A stretch of 64,000 nucleotides of DNA from Thalassospira sp. ER-Se-21-Dark. GTDB lineage: Bacteria > Pseudomonadota > Alphaproteobacteria > Rhodospirillales > Thalassospiraceae. Position 1 is the stretch's first letter. Each line of letters begins with the position of its first letter. The stretch covers positions 682,001 to 746,000 of the forward strand of contig NZ_VDEZ01000001.1 of assembly GCF_017922435.1 (NCBI RefSeq), written 5' to 3'. The position numbers were made by a program, and so were the translations under genes. The notes under the pieces are model-generated. The model was not told the origin of the DNA and did no database searches. It saw only the letters and a program-made list of their open reading frames with translations. This document shows, in pieces, positions 38,673 through 48,036 of the stretch.

Positions 38673-39416
38673 TCAGGCGTTCATGCCGCTATCGACAGTG
38701 AATTCTGAACCGGTGACCACTTTGGCCTCAGGCCCGGCAAGCCATGCGACAAGCCCGGCTGTATCATTGGCATCGCTGTAATCGGGGATGGCCATGATAC
38801 GGCGCGCAGCATCGGCGATGTCGCCTTCTGCCGGGTTCATGTCGGTTTCGGTCGGCCCCGGATGAACGACATTGACCGTGATCTTGCGCGGCCCCAAATC
38901 ACGGGCGACCCCACGGGTAAAGCCGATAAGCGCCGATTTTGACAGGGCATAAAGGCTTAGTCCCGGCCATGGCACCCGGTGCGCAAGGTTACTGCCGGTC
39001 GTAATGATCCGACCACCATCGGGCATATGAGCCAGTGCTGCCTTGGTCGCCACGAAAACCGCGCGGACATTGACATCAACCGTGCGGTCAAACTGCTCAA
39101 TGCTAAATTCGTCAATCGGTGCGAATTCAATAATCCCTGCATTATTGACCAGAATATCAATCTGCCCAAATTGGGCGGCCGCCTGATTGATTGCCGCTTC
39201 AATCTCATCGGCATTTCGGTTGTCGGCCTTTATCGCCACGGCCGTGCCGCCCGATGCCTCAATTTCCCTGACCACATCACGAGCCCGGTCCGGGGCACTG
39301 ACATACGTAAGCACAACTTTGGCGCCTTCCTGTGCCAGCCGTTTGGAAATGGCCGCTCCAATTCCGCGTCCGCCGCCAGTGACGAAAGCAACTTTTCCTG
39401 TAAGGTTCTGCATCAT
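38673..39416 (-). CDS. Short-chain dehydrogenase/reductase (3-oxoacyl-ACP-reductase-like)
   Basis: 247 aa classical SDR. The NADP(H) motif is VTGGGRGIGAAI, NNAG is present as ILVNNAGII, and the catalytic Tyr-Lys lie in LYALSKSAL with Ser in ITTGSNL. Asp/Arg cues for cofactor choice are unclear. It is divergent from a TetR gene, with two operator-like palindromes between them, so it is very likely the regulator's target. The substrate is unknown; such pairs often handle xenobiotic carbonyls or quinones. Confidence 0.92.
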   Translation of the reverse strand: MMQNLTGKVAFVTGGGRGIGAAISKRLAQEGAKVVLTYVSAPDRARDVVREIEASGGTAVAIKADNRNADEIEAAINQAAAQFGQIDILVNNAGIIEFAPIDEFSIEQFDRTVDVNVRAVFVATKAALAHMPDGGRIITTGSNLAHRVPWPGLSLYALSKSALIGFTRGVARDLGPRKITVNVVHPGPTETDMNPAEGDIADAARRIMAIPDYSDANDTAGLVAWLAGPEAKVVTGSEFTVDSGMNA

Positions 39417-39425
39417 GAATTCCTT

Positions 39426-39447
39426 TTATGTAACGATCATTACATAA
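39426..39447. promoter_or_regulatory. TetR-type operator O1
   Basis: Arms TTATGTAA and TTACATAA are perfect inverted repeats around CGATCA, a symmetric core with one mismatch. It starts 10 bp upstream of the SDR start codon, where binding would block SDR transcription. A related site lies 56 bp away. Confidence 0.7.
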
Positions 39448-39481
39448 TTGATGACAACCTTGTTTTTCTGCGTCAAGTGAT

Positions 39482-39503
39482 TTATGTAATGATCACTATA
39501 AAA
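39482..39503. promoter_or_regulatory. TetR-type operator O2
   Basis: TTATGTAATGATCAC followed by a degenerate right arm (TATAAA). The left arm and the GATCA core are identical to O1. It is 15 bp before the TetR start codon, suggesting autoregulation with lower affinity than O1. Confidence 0.6.
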
Positions 39504-39518
39504 TCAGGAATACAGAGC

Positions 39519-40139
39519 ATGGCAACACGCGGTAGACCCCCCGCATTTGACCGGGACAATGCACTGGACAAGGCCCTGGGCCTGTTCTGGGAAAGGGGAT
39601 ATGACAATACGTCCATGGCCGAACTGAGCGCGGCCATGAAGCTGAACCCGCCCAGCATCTATGCTGCCTTTGGCGGGAAAGAAGCGTTGTTTGATGAAGT
39701 GATCGCCCATTACAACAAACATCACGGCACCTTGATCTGGGCTGATCTGGACCGTTTCAAACATCCAAAAGACGCAACACGTCATGTTCTGGTCGCGTCT
39801 GCAAATGCCTATACGCGTGAAGACACACCGCATGGCTGTCTGGTTGTACTGGCCGCACCGCAGGAAAACTCAAATCATGCAACGGTCAATCAGACCCTTT
39901 GCAGTCATCGCCGCTCGGTCACGAAAACCTTGCGCAACCTCTATGCCGAGGGTCAACGACGCGGCCACATTCCAAGGAACGCCAATATCGATACCATGGC
40001 TACCTATTACGCGACCGTTCAGATTGGCATGTCGATACAAGCCCGCGATGGCGCGACCCGCGAGGAGCTGATCGCTGTTGCCGATGCCGCAATGACGACA
40101 TGGCCAAACCTGACCAGCACCTCGCTTGCACGACGCTAA
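39519..40139 (+). CDS. TetR-family transcriptional regulator
   Basis: 206 aa. N-terminal DNA-binding domain: RGRPPAFDRDNALDKALGLFWERGY, then the helix-turn-helix TSMAELSAAMKLNPPSIYAAFGGKE. The C-terminal ligand domain contains GCLVVLAAPQ. ATG 39519 gives the usual MATRGRPP start; a far longer upstream reading would run through the SDR gene. It is divergent from the SDR gene with paired operators, so it is probably a local repressor. Confidence 0.93.
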   Translation: MATRGRPPAFDRDNALDKALGLFWERGYDNTSMAELSAAMKLNPPSIYAAFGGKEALFDEVIAHYNKHHGTLIWADLDRFKHPKDATRHVLVASANAYTREDTPHGCLVVLAAPQENSNHATVNQTLCSHRRSVTKTLRNLYAEGQRRGHIPRNANIDTMATYYATVQIGMSIQARDGATREELIAVADAAMTTWPNLTSTSLARR

Positions 40140-40154
40140 AGCAAGCTCATCTGG

Positions 40155-42212
40155 TTAATAAATGGTGGTTCCCGCCACATCCGATTTGCCTCTGGCTGAA
40201 CCGGTATGTGGGTGATCTACCGATGTACGATCCACAAGATCAACAATCTCGGAAATCACCTTGGCCAACTGATAATCCTTGGGCGTATAGACCGCCGAAA
40301 CGCCCATCTGACGCAGCACCAGCATGTCAGATTCCGGGATAATCCCGCCGACAACGACCGGGATATGACCGGCCCCTTGGGCACGCAGCCCGTTGACCAC
40401 TTCACGCACCAGCGGCACATGCGACCCGGACAGGATCGAAAGACCGATGACATGCGCGCCGTCTTCGATGGCATTGCGTACCAGTTCCTCTGGCGTCCAG
40501 CGAATGCCTTCATACAAAACCTCGATCCCGGCTTCGCCCGCCTTGACCGCAATCTGTTCGGCCCCGTTGGAATGACCATCCAGACCCGGCTTACCGACCA
40601 GCATCTTCATGCGTTCGCCAAGCTTGTCAGAAACCTCATCAACGCGTTTGCGCAAATCCTGAAGGTTTTCGGCATCCCCGGTCACGATCATCGATGTAAT
40701 CCCGGTCGGCGCACGGTATTCGCCAAATACGTCGCGCAGGGTTTCCGACCACTCGCCGGTGGTGACCCCGGCATGGGCACAGGCGATGGAACTTTCCATG
40801 ATGTTGCGGCCTTCGCTGGCGGCTGACTTCAAATCGGTCAGCGTGGCATCGACTTCGGCCTGATTGCGCTCCGACCGCCAGGCTTTAAGTTTTTCGATCT
40901 GGTCCTGTTCGGCCATGTCATCGACGGTCAGGATCGATTTCTCCCCCGATGTCAGCGGCGATGGTTCGGTTTCAGTAAAGGCATTCACACCGATCACCTT
41001 TGTCAGGCCGCTTTCGATATCGGCCAGACGCAGCGCGTTTGATCGCACCAGTTCCTGTTTCATATAGCCGCGATCAACTGCGGCAATCGCCCCGCCCATC
41101 TCATCGATCTTTGCAAGTTCTGCCCGCGCGCCTTCCTTAAGCGCGCCGACCTTGCGTTCAATCGCCGGGTTGCCGTCAAACAGGTCTTCATATTCCAGAA
41201 GATCAGTTTCATAAGCCATGATCTGTTGCAGGCGCAGCGACCATTGCTGGTCCCACGGACGCGGCAGACCAAGGGCCTCGTTCCAGGCGGGCAACTGCAC
41301 GGCGCGCGCCCGGGCATTCTTTGACAGAACCACCGCCAGCATCTCGATCAGAATACGATAGACGTTATTTTCCGGCTGCTGTTCGGTCAGGCCCAACGAG
41401 TTGACCTGAACGCCATAGCGGAACCGGCGATATTTGGCGTCTTCGATGCCGTAACGGTCGCGCGTGATTTCATCCCAAAGTTCGCAAAATGCCCGCATCT
41501 TGCAAATCTCGGTAACAAAGCGAATCCCCGCATTCACAAAGAATGAAATGCGCCCGACCACCTTGGCAAAGTCTTCTTCGGGCACCTGCCCCGAATCGCG
41601 CACCGCATCCAGAACCGCAATCGCCGTTGCCAGCGCATAGGCCAGTTCCTGTTCGGCCGTCGCCCCGGCTTCCTGCAAATGATAAGAGCACACATTCATC
41701 GGGTTCCATTTCGGAACCTCGCGATAGGTAAAGGCCGCGACATCGGTAATCAGCTTAAGGCTGGGTGCCGGCGGGAAGATATAGGTCCCGCGCGACAGGT
41801 ATTCCTTGATGATGTCGTTCTGGGTCGTGCCCTGCAGGCTGGCGCGCGCGGTACCCTGCTTTTCGGCCACCGCAATATAAAGTGACAAAAGCCAGGCGGC
41901 TGGCGCGTTGATCGTCATCGACGTGTTCATCTGATCAAGCGGGATGCCGTCAAACAACGTCATCATGTCACCCAGATGGGAAACCGGAACGCCAACCTTG
42001 CCGACTTCGCCACGCGCCAGAACATGGTCAGAATCATACCCCGTCTGGGTGGGCAGATCGAAGGCCACCGAAAGCCCGGTCTGCCCCTTTGCCAGGTTCT
42101 GACGATACAGCGCATTTGATGCCTGTGCGGAGCTGTGCCCGGCATAGGTCCGGATCAGCCACGGGCGATCGCGTTCCGGCTTTGCTGCGTTGCGCTTGTT
42201 TTCCATCGACAT
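40155..42212 (-). CDS. ecm: Ethylmalonyl-CoA mutase (adenosylcobalamin-dependent)
   Basis: 685 aa single-chain B12 mutase interconverting (2R)-ethylmalonyl-CoA and methylsuccinyl-CoA. TIM-barrel substrate domain (RPWLIRTYAGHSSA, FDLPTQTGYDSD), then a C-terminal cobalamin domain with the DxHxxG motif as DGHSNG. Its N-terminus and length fit Ecm/MeaA rather than methylmalonyl-CoA mutase. It is divergent from ccr, and mcd follows ccr, which settles the pathway. AGAGG precedes ATG 42212. Confidence 0.95.
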   Translation of the reverse strand: MSMENKRNAAKPERDRPWLIRTYAGHSSAQASNALYRQNLAKGQTGLSVAFDLPTQTGYDSDHVLARGEVGKVGVPVSHLGDMMTLFDGIPLDQMNTSMTINAPAAWLLSLYIAVAEKQGTARASLQGTTQNDIIKEYLSRGTYIFPPAPSLKLITDVAAFTYREVPKWNPMNVCSYHLQEAGATAEQELAYALATAIAVLDAVRDSGQVPEEDFAKVVGRISFFVNAGIRFVTEICKMRAFCELWDEITRDRYGIEDAKYRRFRYGVQVNSLGLTEQQPENNVYRILIEMLAVVLSKNARARAVQLPAWNEALGLPRPWDQQWSLRLQQIMAYETDLLEYEDLFDGNPAIERKVGALKEGARAELAKIDEMGGAIAAVDRGYMKQELVRSNALRLADIESGLTKVIGVNAFTETEPSPLTSGEKSILTVDDMAEQDQIEKLKAWRSERNQAEVDATLTDLKSAASEGRNIMESSIACAHAGVTTGEWSETLRDVFGEYRAPTGITSMIVTGDAENLQDLRKRVDEVSDKLGERMKMLVGKPGLDGHSNGAEQIAVKAGEAGIEVLYEGIRWTPEELVRNAIEDGAHVIGLSILSGSHVPLVREVVNGLRAQGAGHIPVVVGGIIPESDMLVLRQMGVSAVYTPKDYQLAKVISEIVDLVDRTSVDHPHTGSARGKSDVAGTTIY

Positions 42213-42503
42213 CGCGACCTCTTGTATTTTTATTACTCAATGTCTTTACGATAATTACGCCTGAACGTTATTAAATTATCTACTAGACATCACTAGGGTA
42301 ATTATATAACAATTTGTGCAACGCGATAAAAGCGAAAACAAATATCACCCAGGTTATCCTTGCTGAAATTCCGCAGGAAACCGGGAGATGCCCGGGGAAA
42401 ATAAAATAAATTCCGTGGCTTGGAGGATCCGTCGACCGCAACGCAGCATCGGTAATTTAATTACCCTGCAAACCGGATCGACCCCGAACAAGGAGTGAAG
42501 GCC

Positions 42504-43784
42504 ATGAATACGTCTGCTGAAGTGCTGCCTTTCCGTGGCGGTCAGGAAGAAAAAGATCTTTATGAAATTGGCGAAATCCCGCCATTGGGCCATGTGCCAA
42601 AGAATATGTATGCATGGGCGATTCGCGAAGAACGCCATGGCGAACCCGATACGGCCATGCAGTGCGAAGTTTTGCCGGTGACCCAACCCGACAGCCATGA
42701 AGTGCTTGTTCTCGTGATGGCGGCCGGGGTGAACTATAATGGTGTCTGGGCATCCCTTGGCAAACCGATCTCGGTCTTTAATGTCCATGATTGCCCGTTC
42801 CACATTGCCGGATCGGATGCATCGGGCATCGTCTGGGCGGTTGGATCGAAAGTCACCCGCTGGAAAGTCGGCGACGAAGTGGTCATTCACTGCAATCAGG
42901 ATGACGGCGACGACGAAGAATGTAATGGCGGCGATCCGATGCTGTCCCCGACCCAGCGTATCTGGGGCTATGAAACGCCAGACGGATCCTTCGCCCAGTT
43001 CACCTGTGTTCAGGCACAGCAGCTCATGCCGCGTCCCAAACATCTGACCTGGGAAGAAAGTGCGTGCTACACGCTGACCCTTGCCACCGCCTATCGCATG
43101 CTGTTTGGCCATCGCCCGCACATCCTGCGTCCGGGGCACAATGTGCTGGTCTGGGGCGCGTCGGGTGGTTTGGGCTCGATGGCGATCCAGCTGATTACAA
43201 CGGCCGGGGCCAACGCAATTGGCGTCATTTCCGATGAAACAAAGCGCGACTTTGTTCTGGGACTGGGTGCCAAGGCCGTGATCAACCGCAAGGATTTCAA
43301 TTGCTGGGGACAGCTTCCCACCGTCAACGGTCCGGAATTTGGCGACTATATGAAAGAAGTCCGCAAATTCGGCAAGGCGATCTGGGACATCACCGGCAAG
43401 GGCAATGACGTCGACATCGTCTTTGAACATCCCGGCGAACAGACCTTCCCGGTATCGTGCAACGTTGTAAAACGCGGCGGCATGGTTGTGTTCTGTGCCG
43501 GCACCACCGGCTTTAACCTGACCTTTGATGCGCGCTTTGTCTGGATGCGCCAGAAGCGTATTCAGGGCAGCCACTTTGCCAACCTGAAACAGGCGGCACA
43601 AGCCAACAAGCTCGTGATCGAACGCCGTCTGGATCCGAGCATGTCTGAAGTGTTCAGTTGGGAAGATATCCCGCGCGCCCACATGAAGATGATGCGCAAC
43701 GAACACAAACCCGGCAACATGGCCGTTCTGGTGCAGGCAAAGCGCCCGGGAATGCGCACCCTTGAAGAAGCAGTCGAAGGCTAG
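42504..43784 (+). CDS. ccrA: Crotonyl-CoA carboxylase/reductase
   Basis: 426 aa MDR-superfamily enzyme that reductively carboxylates crotonyl-CoA to ethylmalonyl-CoA, the key step of the ethylmalonyl-CoA pathway. Motifs are the N-terminal PPLGHVPKNMYAWAIREER, VNYNGVWASLGKP, the NADPH loop VWGASGGLGSMAIQL, and the CO2-pocket region around FEHPGEQTFPVSC. ATG 42504 has AGGAG upstream. It is divergent from ecm and 161 bp before mcd. Confidence 0.97.
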   Translation: MNTSAEVLPFRGGQEEKDLYEIGEIPPLGHVPKNMYAWAIREERHGEPDTAMQCEVLPVTQPDSHEVLVLVMAAGVNYNGVWASLGKPISVFNVHDCPFHIAGSDASGIVWAVGSKVTRWKVGDEVVIHCNQDDGDDEECNGGDPMLSPTQRIWGYETPDGSFAQFTCVQAQQLMPRPKHLTWEESACYTLTLATAYRMLFGHRPHILRPGHNVLVWGASGGLGSMAIQLITTAGANAIGVISDETKRDFVLGLGAKAVINRKDFNCWGQLPTVNGPEFGDYMKEVRKFGKAIWDITGKGNDVDIVFEHPGEQTFPVSCNVVKRGGMVVFCAGTTGFNLTFDARFVWMRQKRIQGSHFANLKQAAQANKLVIERRLDPSMSEVFSWEDIPRAHMKMMRNEHKPGNMAVLVQAKRPGMRTLEEAVEG

Positions 43785-43945
43785 TCCCACATTAATCTTC
43801 GACTGATAGCTGGCACCCCGCGCGCATTCTCGCCCGATCTGCGCATGGGGTGCCACCACCCTTTATGCTTTGATGCATTCATAACTGATCCGCGCAATCG
43901 CCCCACAGGATTGCACGACGAGGACCTGATCCGAGGACCCGAAGA

Positions 43946-45613
43946 ATGACGAACAACGCCCTTTTGCCTGACCTCGAACGTTTGTGCGATGACGCCCTTG
44001 CGGCACTCAGCCCGGTTTATGATGCGGCCGAATATGCGCTGCGGACTGCTGTAACGGTCGATGGCCGGGTCAATGCCGATGCCTTTGATGACAACCAGTT
44101 TGCCGCACACGGCTTTGCCTGGTTCACCACCTATGTCACCGCCCTTGGGCAGATGAAGGCATGGGCAAACCGCCTTAAGGATCAGGGCAAGTTCGGCAAT
44201 CTCGAACAACTGATCCTGCAATCGGCGTTTGGGGAATATCTGGCCCAGATCATCGGTGGCATTCCGATGTCACAGGGTGAAATCATCCGTCTTTCGACCC
44301 TTGGCGTTTCTGATGACCTGATTGCATCCCTTGCTGCCAACCCATCGGTTGCGACCCTTGCACGTGGTGGCAATTCCGATGCCGCGCGCCGGGCGATTGC
44401 CGCTGAAATCGAAGACAGCCTTGATACCGGTCGCTTTGGCGAAACCGGTCTTGAAGACGAAACCCTTGATATGGTGCGCGATCAATTCCGCCGCTTTGTT
44501 GAGGAAAAGGTATCGCCGCATGCTCATGGCTGGCACGAACGTGACGAGCTGATCCCGATTGAAATCGTCAATGAAATGTCTGAACTCGGCGTGTTCGGCC
44601 TGACCATCCCCGAAGAATTCGGTGGCCTTGGCATGGGCAAAACCGCGATGTGCGTTGTCACCGAGGAACTGTCGCGTGGCTATATCGGTGTCGGGTCACT
44701 TGGGACACGTTCTGAAATTGCCGCCGAACTGATCCGCCTTGGCGGGACCGACGCGCAAAAGGAACACTACTTGCCCAAACTGGCATCGGGTGAAATCCTG
44801 CCAACTGCGGTTTTTACCGAACCCAACAATGGATCGGATCTGGCCCACCTGCGCACGCGTGCGGTGAAAGATGGCGATACCTATAAGGTCACTGGCAACA
44901 AGACATGGATCACCCATGCCGCACGGTCTGATCTGATGACGCTTCTGACCCGCACCAACCCCGACGAGTCCGGTTATCGTGGCTTGTCGATGCTGCTGGC
45001 CGAAAAACCGCGTGGCACCGATGAAAACCCGTTCCCGGCCGACGGCATGTCAGGTGGCGAGATCGAGGTTCTTGGCTACCGCGGCATGAAGGAATACGAA
45101 CTGTCCTTTGACGGGTTCGAAGTCCCGACCGAGAACCTTTTGGGTGGCGAAGAAGGCCAGGGCTTCAAACAATTGATGGCGACCTTTGAGTCGGCCCGTA
45201 TTCAGACCGCAGCCCGTGCTGTCGGCGTCGCCCAGAACGCGCTTGAGATCGGCATGCGCTATGCCAAGGATCGCATCCAGTTTTCCAAGCCGCTTTACGC
45301 CTTCCCGCGCGTATACGGCAAAGTCGCATGGATGGTGGTTGAAACCATGATCGCGCGCCAGCTGACCTATTTCTCGGCCTTTGAAAAGGATCAGGATATC
45401 CGCTGCGATATCGAGGCCGGCATGGCCAAGCTTCTGGGCGCGCGCGTCGCATGGTCGAATGCCGATAACGCCCTGCAGATTCACGGCGGCAACGGCTATG
45501 CGCTTGAATATCAGATCAGCCGCGTGCTGTGTGATGCGCGCATTCTGAACATTTTCGAAGGGGCTGCCGAAATTCAGGCACAGGTGGTCACGCGCGGCAT
45601 TCTGACCCGGTGA
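43946..45613 (+). CDS. mcd: Methylsuccinyl-CoA dehydrogenase
   Basis: 555 aa, longer than ordinary acyl-CoA dehydrogenases because of an N-terminal helical domain of about 160 residues (LPDLERLCDDALAALSP, then SQGEIIRLSTLG), which is characteristic of Mcd. The FAD/substrate core has TEPNNGSDLAHLRTRAVKDG, and the C-terminus has LQIHGGNGYALEYQISR. It oxidises (2S)-methylsuccinyl-CoA to mesaconyl-CoA, passing electrons to ETF. It completes the ecm-ccr-mcd set. Confidence 0.95.
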   Translation: MTNNALLPDLERLCDDALAALSPVYDAAEYALRTAVTVDGRVNADAFDDNQFAAHGFAWFTTYVTALGQMKAWANRLKDQGKFGNLEQLILQSAFGEYLAQIIGGIPMSQGEIIRLSTLGVSDDLIASLAANPSVATLARGGNSDAARRAIAAEIEDSLDTGRFGETGLEDETLDMVRDQFRRFVEEKVSPHAHGWHERDELIPIEIVNEMSELGVFGLTIPEEFGGLGMGKTAMCVVTEELSRGYIGVGSLGTRSEIAAELIRLGGTDAQKEHYLPKLASGEILPTAVFTEPNNGSDLAHLRTRAVKDGDTYKVTGNKTWITHAARSDLMTLLTRTNPDESGYRGLSMLLAEKPRGTDENPFPADGMSGGEIEVLGYRGMKEYELSFDGFEVPTENLLGGEEGQGFKQLMATFESARIQTAARAVGVAQNALEIGMRYAKDRIQFSKPLYAFPRVYGKVAWMVVETMIARQLTYFSAFEKDQDIRCDIEAGMAKLLGARVAWSNADNALQIHGGNGYALEYQISRVLCDARILNIFEGAAEIQAQVVTRGILTR

Positions 45614-45687
45614 ACGACATAACATTCTGAAATACTGATAAAATTCTCATTCGAACCGTGGCCCCCGTGAACAACGAGGGCAAACTT

Positions 45688-45715
45688 GGCCCGCCGACAC
45701 TGGCGGGCCTTTTTC
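45688..45715 (+). terminator. Terminator of the ccr-mcd unit
   Basis: 8-bp GC stem GGCCCGCC/GGCGGGCC (45688-45695, 45702-45709), 6-nt loop, then six T residues. Confidence 0.92.
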
Positions 45716-45850
45716 CATATCAACCTAAAGTATGATATATTTTGGACTTACCAGTAGTGATACACTCCCCAAAAGCACACGCAGACCACTGAAAGTCTGT
45801 GAAAAAAATCGGGCTAAAAGGTCCGCCGGGAATAAGGGAGAGAATGGCAA

Positions 45851-47941
45851 ATGAATCACAGCTCTGCAATGCCAGAAAGTACAATCTATGCGCGTATAAA
45901 TGCCGCCACGGAATTGTTTGCGCAACATGGAGAACAGCTTGCAGAAAATCTGGTCACCGAACTTTTGGGGATCGGTCAAAGCAGTGCTGGGCCTAGTGAT
46001 CCGCAACATCATGTTGCCGAACTGTCCCGACATTTTGCAACGCTGATCAACGCAAACAGCTCTGATGCATTCAACCAATGCTTTAATGAGCACGTTCTGG
46101 CCAATGCGGTCATAGGACTGGCTCCTGATCATATTGTACTGGCCTACCACAAGGTTTCAGCACTTTGCGCAACGCTTGCCGCGCGGTCCAAGGGCGGCAC
46201 TGAGGCGGCTGATGCGGCGCGATGCCTGCTGATGGCGGATATGGGCAGCCTGATATCGGCGCGCCAGACTGTTTTGGCCAACCAGCGTTCGGCCTCTGAA
46301 ATCCAGTCGATGTCGGAAATCATCGAACGTGAAACCGACAACATCATTTCCGAGGTCGGCTTCCAGGCCGGGCGCACCAATGACGTGGCGCAGGCCATGG
46401 AAAGTGATGCCAGCGAGCTTTCCCAACTGGTCGAACGCATCACTGCCACCACCGAAGTCGCCAGCAGCAATGTCGCCACCGTGGCATCCGCGACCGAGGA
46501 GTTGCAGGCATCCAGCCACGAAATTGCCGAACGTATTCATAAAACCAATGACATTGCCAGTCAGGCCGTCACCCGCGCCCAGGAAACATCCACCACCATG
46601 GGCAGCCTGTCGGAAACCGCGACCGAGATTGGCAAGGTTGTTGATATCGTCAAACGCATTTCTGATCAGACCAAGATGCTGGCACTCAACGCCACGATCG
46701 AGGCCGCACGCGCCGGCGACGCTGGCAAGGGTTTTGCCGTGGTCGCCAACGAGGTCAAGAACCTCGCCACCCAGACCGAAAAAGCCATCCTTGATATCAA
46801 CGCCCAGATTACCGCGATTCAGGGTGCCACATCCGAGGCGGTCACCGCGATTGAGGGCATCGGCGGCGCGATTGACGAAGTCAGCCAGCTTTCAAGCGAT
46901 ATCTCGGCATCGGTCGAACAACAAACAGCAGCCATTGCCGAAATCTCGACAAGTGCGCAGGAAGTCTCCACCCACATGCAGGGGATTTCCGGCGACATCG
47001 AACTGGCGAGCCACAAGTCGCACAATGCCAGCCAGACGGCGGAAAACCTTCGCATTCTGTCTTCGAATATCCGCAATGATATCAACGAGATGGAAACGCG
47101 CTTCCGCATGGTTCTGCGCAGCGCGGACAACACCAATCGCCGTCACGAAGAACGGGTTCCGATTGCGGTTGATATCAAGGTCGACTTTGGCAATGGTGAT
47201 GTGCGCCAAGGTGTGACGGCGGACATGTCGCTTGCCGGCCTGCTTGCCCGTATTGATGCCAGCGAAGATGACCGCAACAAAGCAATCACGATTACGATGA
47301 CCGATGGCACCCGGCTCAAGGGGACGGTCAAAGCGTACTCAACACTCGGAACCCACATCCAGTTCACCGAAATCGACGACGAAGCAACCAAGGTCATTTT
47401 GGGACTGCTTAAGAAAACCCACGAACATGACGCCAAGATTGCCGATCTCGGCAAGCAACTGGCCGGCGAGTTGGGCAAGGTTCTTGAAGGCGGTTTGCGC
47501 AGTCACGAATTCACCCACGATGATCTGTTCAACACCCGCTACGAGCCGATTGACGGCACCGATCCCAAGCAGTTCATGACGCCGTATGTGCCCTTTACCG
47601 ACCGCAACTTCACCCCGCTGCAAGAAGCCATTCTTGCAAAGGACGAACATATCGTCTTTGCCGCCGGTGTGGATACCAACGGCTATCTGCCGACCCACAA
47701 CAAGGTCTACAGCCAACCGCAACGACCGGGCGAACCCGCCTGGAACATGGGCAACTGCCGCAACCGGCGCATCTTTGATGACCGTGCCGGTCTGATGGCC
47801 GGGCGCAACACCAAGCCCCACCTGCTGCAGACCTATTTCCGTGACATGGGCAACACCGTCGTCTTCATGAAGGAATGCGACGTGCCGATCATGGTCAATG
47901 GCGAACAGTGGGGCAACCTTCGGATCGGTTACAAATCCTAG
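45851..47941 (+). CDS. Soluble chemoreceptor: heme-less globin-like sensor, MCP signalling domain, PilZ and C-terminal conserved domain
   Basis: 696 aa with no TM segment. Residues 1-150 align by eye with globin-coupled sensors ([22 protein letters not shown]), but the proximal His position is Asn (N85). The MCP coiled coil covers about 160-425 with the hairpin tip [22 protein letters not shown] PilZ domain follows with both c-di-GMP motifs, RHEER (431-435) and DMSLAG (458-463). The last 140 residues (about 555-696; [39 protein letters not shown]) form a widespread receptor C-terminal domain of unclear ligand. AGGGAGAG lies upstream of ATG 45851. Confidence 0.87.
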   Translation: MNHSSAMPESTIYARINAATELFAQHGEQLAENLVTELLGIGQSSAGPSDPQHHVAELSRHFATLINANSSDAFNQCFNEHVLANAVIGLAPDHIVLAYHKVSALCATLAARSKGGTEAADAARCLLMADMGSLISARQTVLANQRSASEIQSMSEIIERETDNIISEVGFQAGRTNDVAQAMESDASELSQLVERITATTEVASSNVATVASATEELQASSHEIAERIHKTNDIASQAVTRAQETSTTMGSLSETATEIGKVVDIVKRISDQTKMLALNATIEAARAGDAGKGFAVVANEVKNLATQTEKAILDINAQITAIQGATSEAVTAIEGIGGAIDEVSQLSSDISASVEQQTAAIAEISTSAQEVSTHMQGISGDIELASHKSHNASQTAENLRILSSNIRNDINEMETRFRMVLRSADNTNRRHEERVPIAVDIKVDFGNGDVRQGVTADMSLAGLLARIDASEDDRNKAITITMTDGTRLKGTVKAYSTLGTHIQFTEIDDEATKVILGLLKKTHEHDAKIADLGKQLAGELGKVLEGGLRSHEFTHDDLFNTRYEPIDGTDPKQFMTPYVPFTDRNFTPLQEAILAKDEHIVFAAGVDTNGYLPTHNKVYSQPQRPGEPAWNMGNCRNRRIFDDRAGLMAGRNTKPHLLQTYFRDMGNTVVFMKECDVPIMVNGEQWGNLRIGYKS

Positions 47942-47974
47942 GCACTGCCAAACCAATCTGGATAACGAGCAAGC

Positions 47975-48007
47975 GAAAAGCGGGCGGTTCCATCACGGAC
48001 CGCCCGC
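47975..48007 (-). terminator. Terminator between chemoreceptor and ferric-reductase-like gene
   Basis: Perfect arms GCGGGCGGT (47980-47988) and ACCGCCCGC (47999-48007), 10-nt loop; on the minus strand the stem is followed by TTTTCG. It serves the minus-strand gene ending at 48037. Confidence 0.75.
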
Positions 48008-48036
48008 ACTCTATTCAACGCCAAACTCTGTTTTCC

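Noticed and set aside
42354-43859. 501-codon minus-strand frame opposite ccr
   Set aside because: Antisense to crotonyl-CoA carboxylase/reductase; low-complexity, His/Arg-rich peptide without motifs.
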